Assembly: GCF_024586455.1 (NCBI RefSeq)
Contig: NC_065920.1
Span: forward strand, 67,860,821-67,924,820
Origin: Bactrocera neohumeralis
Lineage: Eukaryota > Arthropoda > Insecta > Diptera > Tephritidae
Length of the DNA: 64,000 nt
Direction of reading: 5' to 3'
Shown here: piece after piece, positions 1 through 13,686 of the stretch
How the letters are laid out: every line of letters starts with the position of its first letter
Position numbering within the stretch: the first letter of the stretch is position 1
Translations under genes and position numbers: made by a program
The notes under the pieces: model-generated
Databases searched by the model: none
The model's input: the letters and a program-made list of their open reading frames with translations, nothing else
What the model was told of the DNA's origin: nothing

Positions 1-2079
1 AGTGACCACCTATAATTGTAAAACTCATCTACAGCAACATCCACAAACACATTTGTTTTTGGTTCTTATATCGTAAGTGTTAGTAGTCTAACGACAAGTC
101 TCAAGCTATAAATTAATATTTTGCTTCAAGTAGTCATATTTGTATTATTTGATTATAATATAAACTGTTGCATAAATAAAAATTAATTAATAATCAACTA
201 AATATTAGTAAAAATATAATAACAGTTTTAAGAATACATAAAAAAATAATTAAAATTACAACTTCCAATTTCAAAAAAGAATTTAAAGATAAAAGTCAAG
301 CAAACAATATAAATCAACTGAAAACTTCTTTGAACAAAAAGAAAATCTAAAAGCAAAATACTACTAAACTAACAGCAACTCTCCGAAACTGCTATCGATG
401 GTTACTTCTTCAACGAATTTTAAAATCACATTTCAAGCTTAAATAGCGACTAAAACAAGCATACATACATACATACATATATAAATATAAATTGTAAATT
501 AGACATTGAAAGTACTAAAACGAAAGAATAGGAAAGCTCTAAATAACTTGTAAATTAAATTAGCACAAGCTATTGTTTGCTCTTAGCTATGCAGGCGTGA
601 ACTATATTAAACAAATTTCACTTTGTGATCATTTGTTATGACTTGTGGCACTTTGTATTTCATTATGCACAACTTGTCTGCAATCATATACATATATGGT
701 CCGTTAGGGTGTCTGTTATTTTCCAAACTCATTGTTTTGGCCAACGCTCTCCTAAATTAGAAATTTTCCCCATAAAAAATGCACTAACATAAACAAGTTC
801 TTTATTTTTATTTTTAATCTTTTCCAAAAAAATCACCAAAACAACTACATTTTCAACTCTAACACAAAATTTTCCGTTCTACAAAAAAGGTCTTAATAAT
901 TTTTTTCATAAAAGCTTAAAGCTATGCAAACAAATGTATTCATATAGAACACCATGTCGTATGAGCAACATACGCCAAAAACTAAAACTTTAGATGACGT
1001 TTGCAATAAAACAATCAACATGGGAAACAACGGACGTCTTAATGGTACATACATTATCACGCACAATCTTGATTAAACGGCTTCGAATACAAAGTAGCGT
1101 GACAATCAACAAGGTGGATGCGCACACAAACAAAAGTAGGAATAAAAACAAGTAGCAAGGCCCAGCACATAGACTCACATTGTTGTTTTGCACAAACAAA
1201 GAATAAAACTATTCCAAAAAATAGTCAGCGCATATGTTAAGATATGCAGTTTTAGAGAAAATGTACAAATATGCAATGAAATAAGAGTGGTGAAAACATA
1301 TATATTTTGTAATTCATGAATATATCATGAATATGTGTATTATGTTCCTCATATCATTGATTTTTTTAACAACAAAAATATTTTATCTTATATACAACAC
1401 ATACATACATACTAATAATAATAGTATATGTATGTGTTTGCAACAAAAAGTGATACTCCAATATATTATAACCGCAGAGTGATTATTTATGTCTCGCTTC
1501 AATTTTTTTTAATACAAAACAATTTAATTCAAAATAAACTGTATATACACAATTGTAACTGCATATGCATGAATTATTTGCAATGTAATTTTATACTAAG
1601 TTTTATATAATTATTATTGAACTCAACTATTAAATTAGCAAAAGCTATTGTATATCATTAAAAATATTCTTGTTGTATTTTTCTATAGTCGAGTATGCTT
1701 ACTGTAGGGATCATCTGTTATACATATTGAACAATACATAGCGTAGTTCAACTTGGCAACTTTTTTGAAAAAAAATATATATAGTATATATAAACTAAAC
1801 AAGTAAATAAATTATATAAAAAAAGTTGCAAATAAAATTTAGTCTCAAAACCAAATTATATTTCTTTGTTTAATTGAGTAGCTAAGACTCACTTACAGAG
1901 CATTACAACAAATCCCTTTTAGTATCACTTTATTTTTCGCTTATTTTACACAAATTAATTTTGTTTTTTTATACTACAAACTATAAAGAATATAAAAACA
2001 TCATACCTTAACTATTTCATGCCATATTATAAATACATCTACATGGATTTTGAGTGATGCAGTATATACATAAATCCCA
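1..2079. other. AT-rich intergenic DNA
   Basis: No gene can be supported here. The stretch is strongly AT-rich, with short CATA/GTAT microsatellites near 460-480 and 1400-1435. The only ORF with any character is at 990-1199 on the minus strand: 69 codons with one hydrophobic stretch of about 20 residues followed by a basic segment. It has no recognisable family, and I cannot tell a short membrane exon from chance. The last part lies downstream of the minus-strand THAP gene and may hold its 3' UTR. Confidence 0.6.
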
Positions 2080-3097
2080 TTACGAATTCTTATCCTGATC
2101 GAGTGCTACTAAATATGTTAGAATGTCAATTTTAGCCTGTGCTTTCTTTTTAGCATTTAATCGTTGAAAATAATACACAAGTGATAACGCAAAATGTTTA
2201 TCGGATTCGTATGATTTTTCGGACACTGTAGTCTCATTTAAATCGTTATAAATTTCTTTATCATTATTTAACACTAAATCCGCAGTTACTTCAGCAGCAG
2301 TGACGATACTTTCACTTGTTGTACAACTATAAGCATTTTGCGATTCTGTACTGTAAATGACATCTGTAGTGGGTGAAGCTGCTGGCGAAATGCAAGAAGT
2401 TGACACCGTACCGTCAGCAACCGATATGCCGACAAAATCATTACTATCAATATACACTGACTCTTGTTTTGTAGGTGTTACTTCAGCGAGATTAGATATA
2501 GTTTCTGGTATGTCCAGTAATTCTTCAGTCAATAGCTTGTTTTCCTGTATGTCATCCTCGTTGCAATCATCATATAAAATGCAACCGTCCTTTGTTGACA
2601 TAATCTGTGCATCATCTTCATTTTCGGGTTCGTATTCTCCTTCCCTTAATAAATAGAGAATAGTTTTTTAATTAATAATTTGTTGATATAATAATAAAAA
2701 TGTTAAATTACTTTATATCGAATTCCTGATACAAATTGTCTTCATCTGTTCCTTTAACTTCGCTTTGGTAATCTCTTACTACCTCGAACTCCGTAAACTG
2801 TATGGTATTTGTATTAGTGGTTGGTGTACAAACGTCGTCACTCATATATGGCATGGGGACTGCGTTCTTATATAAAAGTTTTCTATAAAAATGTGGTTTT
2901 ATATCCTTTTTATGAAAGTGAATTTCACAGAAGTATCGCTTTTGGCTATTCTTAAGGTTAAGCAGCTGTTTATTTCCACTATTTAGTATCCAATGTGTAC
3001 GTCGTGGTTCATCGGATGGTAACTGGAAGAACGTTATTGAACTACAAGGAAAACGTTGCGTATAACAACCTTGATAACTACAAATTTGTAGTGTCAT
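2080..3097 (-). CDS. THAP-domain zinc-finger protein (2 exons, 316 aa)
   Basis: The model joins exon 1 (3097-2712) to exon 2 (2644-2080) across a 67-bp GT-AG intron. The phase fits (two bases plus one), giving 951 nt and 316 residues. The N-terminus is a THAP-type C2CH zinc finger: Cys6, Cys11, Cys57 and His60, an invariant-type Trp36, Pro27, and an AVPMPY-like motif at residues 79-84 closing the domain. THAP domains bind DNA, so a nuclear DNA-binding role is expected; many THAP genes are old domesticated P-element relatives. The rest is acidic and Ser/Thr-rich, with a short basic segment rich in Lys and Ala near the C-terminus that could be helical. I see no transposase catalytic domain. The gene is divergent from Cullin-2, the two start codons being about 730 bp apart. 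Family assignment is firm; the specific orthologue is not known. Confidence 0.88.
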
Positions 3098-3828
3098 TTT
3101 GAAGATAAGTAAATAATACGATTCTTTAGCTTTAATTTAATTTAAGTAATTCTGTAATATTTCAAATTGTTACAAATAAAAAGTAGTTTTAACAGAATAT
3201 GTGGTAAGTTTCGTGACAATCACAATTAATGATGCCGTATATTTCAAATATAGAATTTTTAATTATTTGCACTGTAGAAAATCTATTACAAAAAGTAGTA
3301 CCCAAAAACTTTTTGGTACAAAATTTGTATAACATTAATTAAATATTTGCCAAGCAGGGATTCTACATCAATTTTCCTTTTGTTTTTAAAATAAAGCTTT
3401 ATACGGCCTTAAAAATATGAATGTATATATTATTCAATATATTGAGTTAAATAAGTCAGTTTGCATATATAACCCATTGTGAATTTACGCTAAAGAAGAA
3501 GTTTAGAAGAGGACGTTTATCGTTACGGAGCAAAGTTGTGCAGGTAATTTTTAGTTGATTATAAATACATAAATCGCAAAGTTATTACAAAATATCTATA
3601 TTCAATCGGTGTGTAAAATGTGCTAAAAGTGTTTTAAAGAATTCCAAACATTTCACTGTTGCATCACGGCAGCTGATTTCGCGACTTTTCCTGTACAACG
3701 CCAGCACTGCCTGCGCACCACCACCTAACACGCACACTGCCCTGACACTCGATTTTTGGCAAACTCATTGCTCATTCTGTCTGCTTTTCACTATTTGTTG
3801 CAGTTGCGTTTAATTGCAAGCAGCCAGC
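3098..3828. promoter_or_regulatory. Divergent promoter region, THAP gene / Cullin-2
   Basis: These 731 bp separate two head-to-head start codons and must hold both 5' UTRs and core promoters. The part next to Cullin-2 (about 3650-3830) is less AT-rich than the rest. I could not place a TATA box or initiator with confidence. Its promoter role is inferred from gene orientation only. Confidence 0.5.
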
Positions 3829-6800
3829 ATGTCCTTGACCCCAAAGAGTGTAGATTTCAATGAAATTTGGCCAAATCTCAGAAGTACTGCGGAAGCGGTC
3901 ATAACGCTGGGCAATGTAAACCGTTCAGACTGGAGTACCAGATTTAGGTAAGTAATTCATGGCATACATACATAAGAAATATGTGTTAATTGTTTATAAA
4001 CTGCTTTTAGTGATGTTTATACTTTGTGTGTGGCGCATCCAGAGCCTTACGCTGATCGACTGTATAATGAGACGAAGCAATTTTTAGAGAACCATGTTCA
4101 GAATATGTTGGCAACAAAAGTGGCGCTCGATCCATGCAGTACGTCAACTGTTAACGGTGAACCAGATCTGCTGCAACGTTACTATGATGCCTGGACCGAA
4201 TATAGTCAAGGTGTCAAATACCTAGATAATCTGTATTCGTAAGTAATCGATGCGATCTGCGTGTATAAAAAAAATTATAATTATGTCATAATTTCGCTTT
4301 ATAGTTACCTAAATCAGCAGCATATTAAGAAGCAAAAAATCTCTGACGCTGAAGTAGTATATGGAAATTTGTCTTCAGATACGATGGAGCAAATGGAAAT
4401 CGGTGAATTAGGTTTGGATATTTGGCACATCTACATGATAAAGAATTTAAGTGACGATCTGGTCAAACATATTTTGGAAGACATTAAGGCGGATCGCTGT
4501 GGAAGCCCAGAAATCACGCCTAATCGCGTTAAAATAATAAGTGGCGTGGTACACAGTTTCGTGCAAGTTCGAGGCTACAAAAGAACTGGACAACTTAAAT
4601 TGTATCAAGAATTAGTCGAGTTTCCATTAGTTATGGCAAGTGCGGATTACTACGATAACGAAGCAGCAAAGCTATTGAAAACTTGTACTGTCAGTCAATA
4701 CATGGAGGAGGTTATAAAGATATTGGAAGAAGAAACTAAACGTGCAAAGAAATTTCTGCATGCAACGTAATATAATATCTTTCTAAATGTTTTACAGTGC
4801 ATAATTTGATATGTTTTCTTTTTTACAGTTCAATGTGGAGACTACGTAAAAAGTGCGAGGATCGGTTTGTCAATAGGCGTCTTGATTTTATTTACTCCGA
4901 ATGCAAAGATATGGTATCACAAGAGAAGCGCAAGGATCTGCGGAATATGTACAAAATACTGAAACCGATAGCAGACAATTTGAAATCACAGCTAATACAT
5001 ACATTTTTGGATCACATTAAAAATGAAGGACTAGAAACTATCTCCACACTTTCCGGTGAAAATATACATATACAATTTGTGGAAAATATGTTAAAAGTGC
5101 ATCAAAAGTTTCATGAATTAATTGCGGATGTATTTGAAAATGATTCGTTGTTTTTGAGTGCTTTGGATAAAGCTTGCGCGAGTATCATCAACCGTCGACC
5201 AGGCGATCGGCAACCTTGTAGAAGTGCCGAATATGTTGCCAAGTACTGTGATACGTTGCTGAAGAAATCCAAGACAACCGAGGCGGAAATTGATCAAAAA
5301 CTCACCAACAATATAACAATTTTTAAATACATCGAAGATAAAGATGTCTATCAAAAATTCTATAGCAGACTGTTAGCAAAAAGGTGAGTACGCAAAAGCA
5401 TGTCAACACAGAAGTTGACATTATATGTACTTACGAACACTTTCAGACTTATTCACGAGCAATCTCAAAGCATGGATGCGGAGGAAGCTATGATCAATAG
5501 ATTAAAGGTAAATCATATTTTATACTTAATTGTTGCGTTATATTCAAATAATGTATGTATTCAATTTTGCAGCAAGCTTGTGGTTATGAATTCACAAACA
5601 AACTGCATCGCATGTTTACGGATATTTCGCTCTCGGTGGACTTGAATAACAAATTTAATAATCATTTAAAACAGGAGAATATTGATTTAGGTAAACGTAT
5701 GCGATATATTGTTTGAAATTACAATTACATGTACCCCTTCAATTTTTAGGCATTAATTTATCCATCAAAGTGCTTCAAGCCGGCGCATGGCCATTGGGAC
5801 CAACGCAAGTAGTGATACCCTTTGCAGTGCCGCAAGAATTTGAAAAATCTATCAGAATGGTAAGTCACATAATATTTGTTGCATATTTATACCTGAGCGG
5901 GATATATTCAATTTGCCACTATGTCTGTTCGTCCCTCTGTGTGTATACACGCGTATTAGTCCTTCAGTTTTCAAGATATCGATCTGAAAGTTTGCATACT
6001 CTATTTTCAAAACAACTATCTGCTCATTTGTTGGGATCGCTGATATCGGACCCTTATAGCATATAGCTGCCATACAGTGATCGATCAAAATCTAATCCTT
6101 GTATGGAAATCTTTTTTATTTGAAAAGATATCTTCACTAAATTTAGCATAGATTATTTTTCAAGTCAAAGTTACAATCTCCGAAGAAATTATTCAAATCG
6201 GTCTACTATAGCATATAGCTGCCATACAAAATGATTCGTTAAAATTAAGTTCCTGTATGAAAAACTTTTTTATTTGATCAAATATCTTTACTATATTTTG
6301 CATACACTATTTTCTAAGACAACGCTATAATCTCCGAAGAAATTATTCAGCTCGGTCCATTATGGCATATAGCTGTCATACGGACTGATGGGTTAAAATT
6401 AAGTTTTTATATGGAATACTTTTTTATTTGATAAAATATCTTCACAAATTTTGGCATGGAATATTCTCCAAGTTAACCTTATAATTTTCGATCATATTGC
6501 TCAGATCGGTCCGCTATGGCATATAGCTGTCATACAAACAGATCGTTTGAAATCAAGCTCTTGTATGAAAAACTTTTTTTTGATAAGGTATCTTTATTAT
6601 ATTTAGCACAAACTATACCCTGAAACAAAGCTACAATCTCCGAGCATCGCGTTCATATCAGACTACCATGGCATACACATATCTGCCATACAAATTGATC
6701 GAACGAAATCAAATTAAACACTTTTTATACTCTAAGAAATGCAGCTGTGAAGTGTATTATGACCTCGGTTCAACCGAAATTTATGTATTTACTTATTATA

Positions 6801-7652
6801 ACCTAAAATATTGCACATATTATTTATTGCCTTATAACCTCAAATTTATAACCTAAAATATTACACACATTATTTATTGTGCAGTTCGAAGCCTTCTATC
6901 ACAAATCGTTTAATGGTCGCAAATTGACATGGCTACATCATATGTGTCATGGCGAACTGAAACTGGGCTATCTGAAGAAAACTTACATAGTTACAATGCA
7001 AACCTATCAAATGGCCATGTTGTTGTTGTTTGAATCCTGTGACTCGCTTACCTGCAAGGATATACAAAGCACCCTGCAATTGAACAGTGAAACGTTTCAA
7101 AAACATTTACAATCGCTGCTTGAATCGAAATTGCTCAATGCGAGTTCAGAAAACCTAGAGGGCAATACGAAAATCGAATTGAATTTCGATTATTCGAACA
7201 AGAGAACAAAATTCAAAATAACATCTGCTATGCAAAAGGAAACACAACAAGAGGTGAGCAAAAACAAAAAAAAAATCACTATTAAAGCGAAATACTATAT
7301 GTATATTTTGTATTTGTTTGTATTGCAGCAAATCGAACACACCATCAGTGCAGTAGACGAGGACAGAAAGCTTTATCTGCAGGCAGCCATTGTGCGTATC
7401 ATGAAATCTCGCAAAGTTCTAAAGCACAATGCGCTTATACAAGAGGTGCGGAGCTGTTCTTTCTCATTTTCATTTATGTTTCTTTTATGCTAATGCGTAA
7501 ATATCTTTCCACATATGTAGATTTTATCACAATCGAGAGTGAGCTTTACACCGAGTATTTCAATGATAAAAAAATGCATCGAATCGCTGATCGACAAACA
7601 GTACATAGAACGTACTCCCAACTCGGGTGATGAATACAGTTATGTGGCATAA
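3829..7652 (+). CDS. Cul2: Cullin-2, ubiquitin-ligase scaffold (10 exons, 756 aa)
   Basis: Exons are 3829-3947, 4011-4238, 4305-4766, 4829-5383, 5447-5507, 5573-5690, 5750-5859, 6885-7253, 7329-7445 and 7521-7652. All introns are GT-AG and the joined length is 2271 nt. The protein aligns with Cullin-2 along its whole length: the N-terminal cullin repeats, which bind the Elongin B/C-substrate-receptor module; the cullin-homology region with a conserved FKYI-DKDVFQKFY-like block; and the C-terminal winged helix ending in the cullin-typical YSYVA. The neddylation site is Lys700 in the motif IVRIMKSRK. The length is close to human CUL2 (745 aa). The protein scaffolds a RING ubiquitin ligase whose activity depends on NEDD8 attachment at that lysine. 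Intron 7 is unusually long because of a transposon. The gene looks intact. Confidence 0.97.
5889..6782 (+). mobile_element. DINE-1/mini-me-like element in Cullin-2 intron 7
   Basis: The 5' end resembles the family start (a decayed palindrome around TACCTGAGCGGGATAT) and is followed by a run related to GTCY and a block with GATATCGATCTGAAA. Four to five diverged tandem units of about 152 bp follow, each marked by CATATAGCTGYCATAC (near 6059, 6211, 6365, 6519 and 6672). The end is a small hairpin, TCGGTTCAACCGA, near 6764-6780. A GTCY microsatellite, 150-bp central repeats and a terminal hairpin are the known features of non-autonomous Helentron-type DINE-1/mini-me elements. There is no coding capacity. 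The family name is inferred from structure. Confidence 0.75.
6797..6884 (+). repeat. 50-bp direct duplication at a Cullin-2 splice acceptor
   Basis: The 33 bases from 6797 recur from 6847 with two mismatches, an offset of exactly 50 bp. The second copy runs into the GCAG acceptor used by exon 8. The first copy ends in TTGCCTT instead of TTGTGCAG, so only the downstream copy can act as an acceptor. The duplication sits directly beside the 3' end of the DINE-like element. Confidence 0.85.
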
Positions 7653-8959
7653 CTCTGCTTGCAATTGCTGGTGTTGTTATTATTGTTTAAAGCAGCTATT
7701 GTGCAATTGCGGACACACTTATCACAATATTAATTTAAATATGCTGCTTCAAAGTTTGTATGCCGAATATTAAATTATTCTTTATATACACAATTTTTTA
7801 TTGCAATTTATTTAATTATGTTATTATAAATACTTTTTTTAGTTAAACAATTTTAATGAAGAAGTACTCGTACAATTTACTGATGTCTCATGCTATTATT
7901 GCTCACACAGCTATGACCCCTCAATTGTTTAAGTCCTTGTTTTTATTTACCCTTGCTCCTGCGCCATATTTTGTATACAAACCTGGCACACGAAAAATCA
8001 CGTACTACATACATATAACATTATTAGTAAAAACAAAGAAGAAATTTAATAAATACGCCGTTGCGCGAAAACAGCATGTATAAGTAATTAAAACTTTCTT
8101 TATTATTAAATATGCAATTATTATATTGATACGTTGCAATTATCGCCACGAAAAGTAGTGGGTAGGCTCAAGGGTTTCATCTGTCATAAAAAAAAGTTGC
8201 CACTACATTCAGCATAACGGTATTTTGTAGGTATGTATATTTGACAATAGAGCCCTTTTCCTCTTTTGTGTGGTTGTTGCATATAATTTTTTTTTTTTTA
8301 ATGTCAGTGCTTTTATTGTGGTGTACATTCAGGAATCTATTTTGAAATCCTTGAAGCTTCGTTTTTTTATTCGCTTATAACTGCTATTTAACACAGGTGT
8401 AAACGTACAACATTATGGCACATTCCAGTATTTTATTTGGGAAATCAAGGCCTGATTTTACTCAATTGGAAAATGATATTATAAGTGGCAAGCTAAAAAT
8501 TCAAGTCGGTAATACGAAAAAGGCGTGAAATTCTGTCTTCTCCATGTGTCTTAATGAAAAGTGTTCTGTAAACTCGTGAATTGATTATCGTCGAAAAAGT
8601 GTTTTGTTAAGTCGCGAATGGAATATTGTTTGTGTAGTTTCTCAAATTTGTGGATTTCTTCGGTAGTGGAATTTGAAAAATAAAAATTATACTATTTTAT
8701 ATATATATACCGTGATCATCGCAAAAAGCCATTTCTACTCATTAAAAACAAATGGAACCTTATGAGAATTGGAATTTGCTCTTTTTGAGAGTTAAAAACT
8801 TCGTTTTTGAAAAAAATTTTTGTTTATTTTTATTAATGGCAGCAAAAAATATTTGTTTTTTTCTGCATATAGCATAAGTAAGTTAAATATGATTTTTAAA
8901 ATTTTCGCCCGATTTATTGTGTTTAAGTATTATTTTTGTGAGTGCTAAATTTACGAAAA
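7653..8959. other. Cullin-2 3' flank, no further gene seen
   Basis: This holds the Cullin-2 3' UTR. AATAAA-like signals occur near 8047, but I could not fix the cleavage site. A 37-codon ORF starting at 8415 on the plus strand has ordinary codon use but no recognisable motif and no obvious splice partner, so I do not call it a gene. The rest is AT-rich. Confidence 0.55.
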
Positions 8960-10400
8960 TGTACTTACCAAAGCTCTTTGTGAGGGGCATAAGGTCGATT
9001 TCTAAAATGCTTAGTATACTCTTGATTAAAATGTAATATAAATAAATAATAAAAAAAATTGTTGAAAAAATTTTTTTTATAAGAAATATAAAAAAAATTA
9101 TTCATTAAGAAAATATTAAAAAAAACACTTTTTTTAACTTGTTAGTAAATTATATTGCTTTTAATAAATTAATTTTTTTTATTATTCATCAAAAAACTTT
9201 TAAAAAGGCTTTTTTAAAGTATAAAAATTTAATTTATTGAAAACAATATAATTCAGTAAAAATATATTTACTAAACAAAATGATAAAAGTGATTAAAAGC
9301 ATTGATTTATGAAAAGAATTATTAAAGAAACCTATTTCATTAAAAAATATATAAATTAAAAAAAAACAATATGATTTATTAAAAATTTATATTATATTTT
9401 ATTAAAAAAAAAATAATAAAGTATTTATACACTTTTAATGTATAATAAAAAATCAAATTTATTAAAAACAACATAATTTACTAAAAAGTATTTACTGAAG
9501 AAAATGATATGTATTAATAAGCAATGATTTATGAAAAAAAATGAAAAAAAATATTAATAAAAAACATATTTCACTAAAAAATAATACTTTATTAAAAAAA
9601 GTGTTTTTTAAATATTAAAAATATAATAAATATTAAAAAATTTTACTTTTTTGTAAATACACTTTTATAATGTATAATAAAGATATCTAATTTATTCAAA
9701 TCAATATAATTTACTAAACAAAATGATAAATTAAAAGCAATGATTTCTGAAAAAAAAATTTTAAAAAACTTTTTTATTAAAAAATATATAATTAAATAAA
9801 AAACAATATGAATTATTAAAAATAATAACTAAGTAAAAAAATAATAATTTATTTTCAAAAAGCTATTAATAATAAAACATACTTTATTAAAAAAATTATA
9901 ATTAAAGAATATTAAAAAAAAATATAAAAAACTTAAACAAAAAAAATTATTTTAAACAATTATTTATTAAGCATAAAAATAATTGAATTAGTAACTTTTT
10001 TTGACCTTTATTAAAAATGACGACTGTTTAAATGATAACATTTTTTGTGAACTCTAAAGTTATTTGTGTTTTTTTATTAATATTTATTTTATAATTTATT
10101 AAAAAAAACAATAAATATGAAAATAAATATTTATTAAAATAATAATTCATTAAAAAATAATTTATTAAAATATAATTAATTAAAATAAGAATTTACCAAA
10201 AAAAAAAAAATAAAAAATTAAAAAAAAATGTTAAAAAATAGTTGCTAAAAAATAATTTATTAAAATTAATAATAAAAAAATAATTTATTAAAATAATTAG
10301 TTACTAAAAAATAATGTATAAAAAAATATTTACTAAAAGATAATTTATTAAAAACAAAAAAAAATTACTAAAAAATAATTTATTAAAAAAAAATATATTT
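8960..10400. repeat. Degenerate A/T minisatellite-like block
   Basis: About 1.4 kb made almost wholly of A and T, built from irregular repeats of a core like AAAAAATAATTTATTA. It is clearest at 10130-10400, where the core recurs every 20-35 bp. Islands such as ACTAAACAAAATGATAAA also recur (near 9270 and 9715). There is no coding potential. Confidence 0.7.
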
Positions 10401-11739
10401 TATTAAGTTTTTTTCGTTGATTGTTGTTAAAAATCTAATTTCATTTCTCTGTTGATGACGATTGTTGACATAATTTGGGAATTTCTTGTTTGTTTAATTT
10501 CTTAATGGTGCTTTATTTTTTCGTTCTATTAGAACTTTATTGTATAAATTATTTTGTAGAGCTTGCGTAAATAAAAAAACTTGTAAATTTCTTTGGTCGA
10601 AAAAATTAGTTAACAATAATATTTAGCAGTAAAAATCCAATTAAAAACTCACATTAAAATTTTGTGAATGGTATTTCTTTGCTTTTTAAGTTAGAATCAG
10701 CTCTGAATAAGATTTCCGTTTTTTCGCAAATCTTTTAATTGGATTTTAAATAATTTTTAGGTTAGAATGAAAAAAAAATATTTTTTTTTAACTTAAAAAA
10801 ATATTCAATCCGATGAGAAAGTTAAAAAAACGCTTTTTATAATTTTTTGTTTGTGGAAAAAACTAATTGTCCCTATCTAAAATTGTAAATGGGATTTTAT
10901 GGTTTTTAGGTTAGAATATGTTTTTACCTTAGAATCAACTTTTTTTATATTTTTCCCTAATAGCAAACTTTTTTAAGTTAGGATATAATATGGCAATTTT
11001 CGCGAAACTGTGTTTTTGAAGTCAGTTGGCAAAATTTCTCGAACTAATCAACCGATTTTCATGAAATTTTACATAGGTCTTTGAGATACAATTCTTAAAA
11101 ACTTGGACTGTTCGATCAAAACTTGTTGAAAAATAAAAAATGTAGCGAAATTTTCATTTCTTTTGTAATAATGTCTGCCAAAAATCCAATTTTATTTTTC
11201 CTTCGTCTAAGTTCTAAGTTAAGGTTTTAACTAAAACACGTATTTTTATTGTCAACGTGAACGCATCTTTTTTCGAGCTGTCATCGGAAATGGCGTCGCA
11301 ATGGCCGAGTTTAAAATATTTTTTTTTCCAAAAATTTCAGAATTTCTTTTTAATAGTTCGAGTTTGTAACAATAAAAAAATTCGAATAAAATATTTCGCT
11401 TTTTATATGAGAACAAATTGTTGAAAAAAGGCTGTTTTTTACCCAAGGAAACCCACGTAACCCCTTAAGTTAAACAAATACAATGATTTCAGGTCATTAT
11501 CGTATATAAAACTCAGTTTCAAAAGACAATATTTTTGACATTCTTGCCCATTAAATTTTATTCAAAGTGCTTTCTCAATTTCGACTGGTTTCAAAATTGC
11601 ATTTTTGTTTGTATTTTATTATTTTCTCACTGTTTTAAAAACACATCATTTTCCAATTGAGTTTGAATGCATTAGTGACCTTTTACAAGTGCTCACACAC
11701 TACATACAAATATGATAATTCATTTTATTTTATTGTTAT
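10401..11739. other. AT-rich intergenic DNA
   Basis: Nothing identifiable. A phrase containing GGTTAGAAT recurs around 10690, 10760 and 10910, suggesting diverged short duplications. The 64-codon minus-strand ORF at 11252-11446 is Lys/Phe-rich and looks like chance. Confidence 0.5.
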
Positions 11740-11929
11740 TTTTTATGAATTTTTTTTATTATAAATTTTTTTGTTATTATTTTTTTATTATTATTTTTCC
11801 TTTTTCAATAATGTTTTTTTTTCAATAATTTTTTTTTAATAGTTTTTTTAAATAATTTTTTCAATATTTCATTTTTTATATTTTTTTTTATTTATTTTTT
11901 TTTTTTTTTTTTATTTTTTTTATTTTATT

Positions 11930-11966
<37 letters not shown>

Positions 11967-12130
11967 TTATTTTTTTTTAATAAATTTTTTTTTAATTTTT
12001 TTTCAATATGTTTTTTAATTATTTTTTTTAAATAGTGTTTTTTAATTTTTTTTTTAAATAGTGTTTTTTGCAATCATTTTTTTAATATTTTTTCAAATAT
12101 TTTTTTAATAATATTTTGTTAATAATATTT
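11740..12130. repeat. Long T-rich low-complexity tract
   Basis: The plus strand is almost pure T with scattered A. It includes an uninterrupted T run of more than 30 bases around 11935-11965 and repeats of TTTTTTTAAATAGTGTTTTT near 12025-12065. The strand bias is extreme. Confidence 0.85.
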
Positions 12131-13686
12131 TCCCACTTTTTCGTTGATGTCGGCTGTAAACAAGTCTCATTTACGGCTGATGTGCCTAACATTTGTTATT
12201 GTTGTAATCGTAGAAGAAAATCTAACGTTCATAAAAATAAGTTCATTTGAGTGTTATTACAATTTCGGTGCTTTCCTACTAACTGCTTTAGTTTTTTTCT
12301 GCTAACTTTATTTGCTTTATAAAAAATGACTATAGAATACATACATATGTGTACATACCTTAAATAAATAAATGAGAATAATAATACTTTTTTTAACGGC
12401 TACATACATACTGTTGCCTTAATATATATATTTATGTATGTATGCAGGTGCCAAATATTGCTTAAAAATATGGGAGCAAATATTTTTTAAAAATATATAT
12501 CTTCAATAAATACATGTGTGTCTGTGTGTGTAGGTATGCTTAACAGTCTAAAGAAAACATTAGATGAAAGCCTGCATTCACAAATGCCAAAAGTATACAT
12601 ATTCTAAATAGTATAACCCAACATAGGTATTGCTAATTGTAGTTATAGTAGCTACGTTATAAATATATAATAAGTGTGTATGTAAGTAAGTGGAAGAGTT
12701 TTAGTAAATAAGTACATTAAACTACAAACTAAAAAATGTAATAATTTTTTGTTGACTAGGCGCGCCTGCCTCTTTCGGTTTTTGTGGCGTTTTCTCTTTA
12801 TTGTTTTACTAAAGTTTAATTAGTTACAGTCAATTTATACATACACCAGTAAGTCTCGAAATTTTGGCTGTAAGTTCTACGACATAGTTGTTGGTACCAA
12901 AGTTGTTGACGAAAAGTTTTTAATTTTTTTTTTTATTTTTTTCTTTATTTTTAGCTCTTAGATGCGTGCAAGTCTGAACATTTTTATTATTTTTTTCTTC
13001 GAAAACGTTAAAAAATTGGAAGTAATTGTTGTTTTTGCTTTATTTTTATTCGTTTTTTTAGTTTTCTGTTTTTAGTTATGTGAAGCTGAACTGAGTTACG
13101 TCTTATATTTGCATAATCAATATTTAATTTTTTGTTCCTTTTTTAAATTCAGTCTTTAGTTTTGCGGCTTTGTGCATTTCTATACTCTGTGTATCGTATT
13201 TTTCAATTACTAATTTTTTAAATTTATTTTATTTATTCAATAATTTTGTTTTTTGTTTTTGTTTTCAATGAAATTTACGCGTAATTTTGTGTATTGATGC
13301 TTGTCGGTAATAATATTTTTTATGTATATTTTATGTAAAAATTTGTCTGGCATAGCATAACTAATGCTTCATTCACGCTGCTGTGTTCAATATGTACGTA
13401 TGTATGTATGTATGTACCTATGTATATTATGTTTTAGCATCATATCAACGGCCTATAACTTACGCTTACTGTGAGTATATAACGATAATAAATAGTTGTT
13501 AATCGCTGGTGCAACACGGTTAGTTGTGTTTGTTTGTATTTGTGTGTATATGTGTGGGTGTGTGGTTGGCTAAGTTTTCTTATGTGGTTTTATGGTTCTT
13601 CTGGATGGATGGGTAAGGTTTTGTGTGCTAATTGTGTAAATATTTCGTATATTTAATTAATTGCATGTTTGTTATTGTTGTTTTAC
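12131..13686. other. 3' flank of the minus-strand unknown gene
   Basis: This lies just downstream of the stop codon at 13687-13689 on the minus strand and probably holds that gene's 3' UTR. It is T-rich on the plus strand, with GTAT microsatellites near 13395-13415 and GT-rich runs near 13525-13565. No other gene is visible. Confidence 0.5.
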
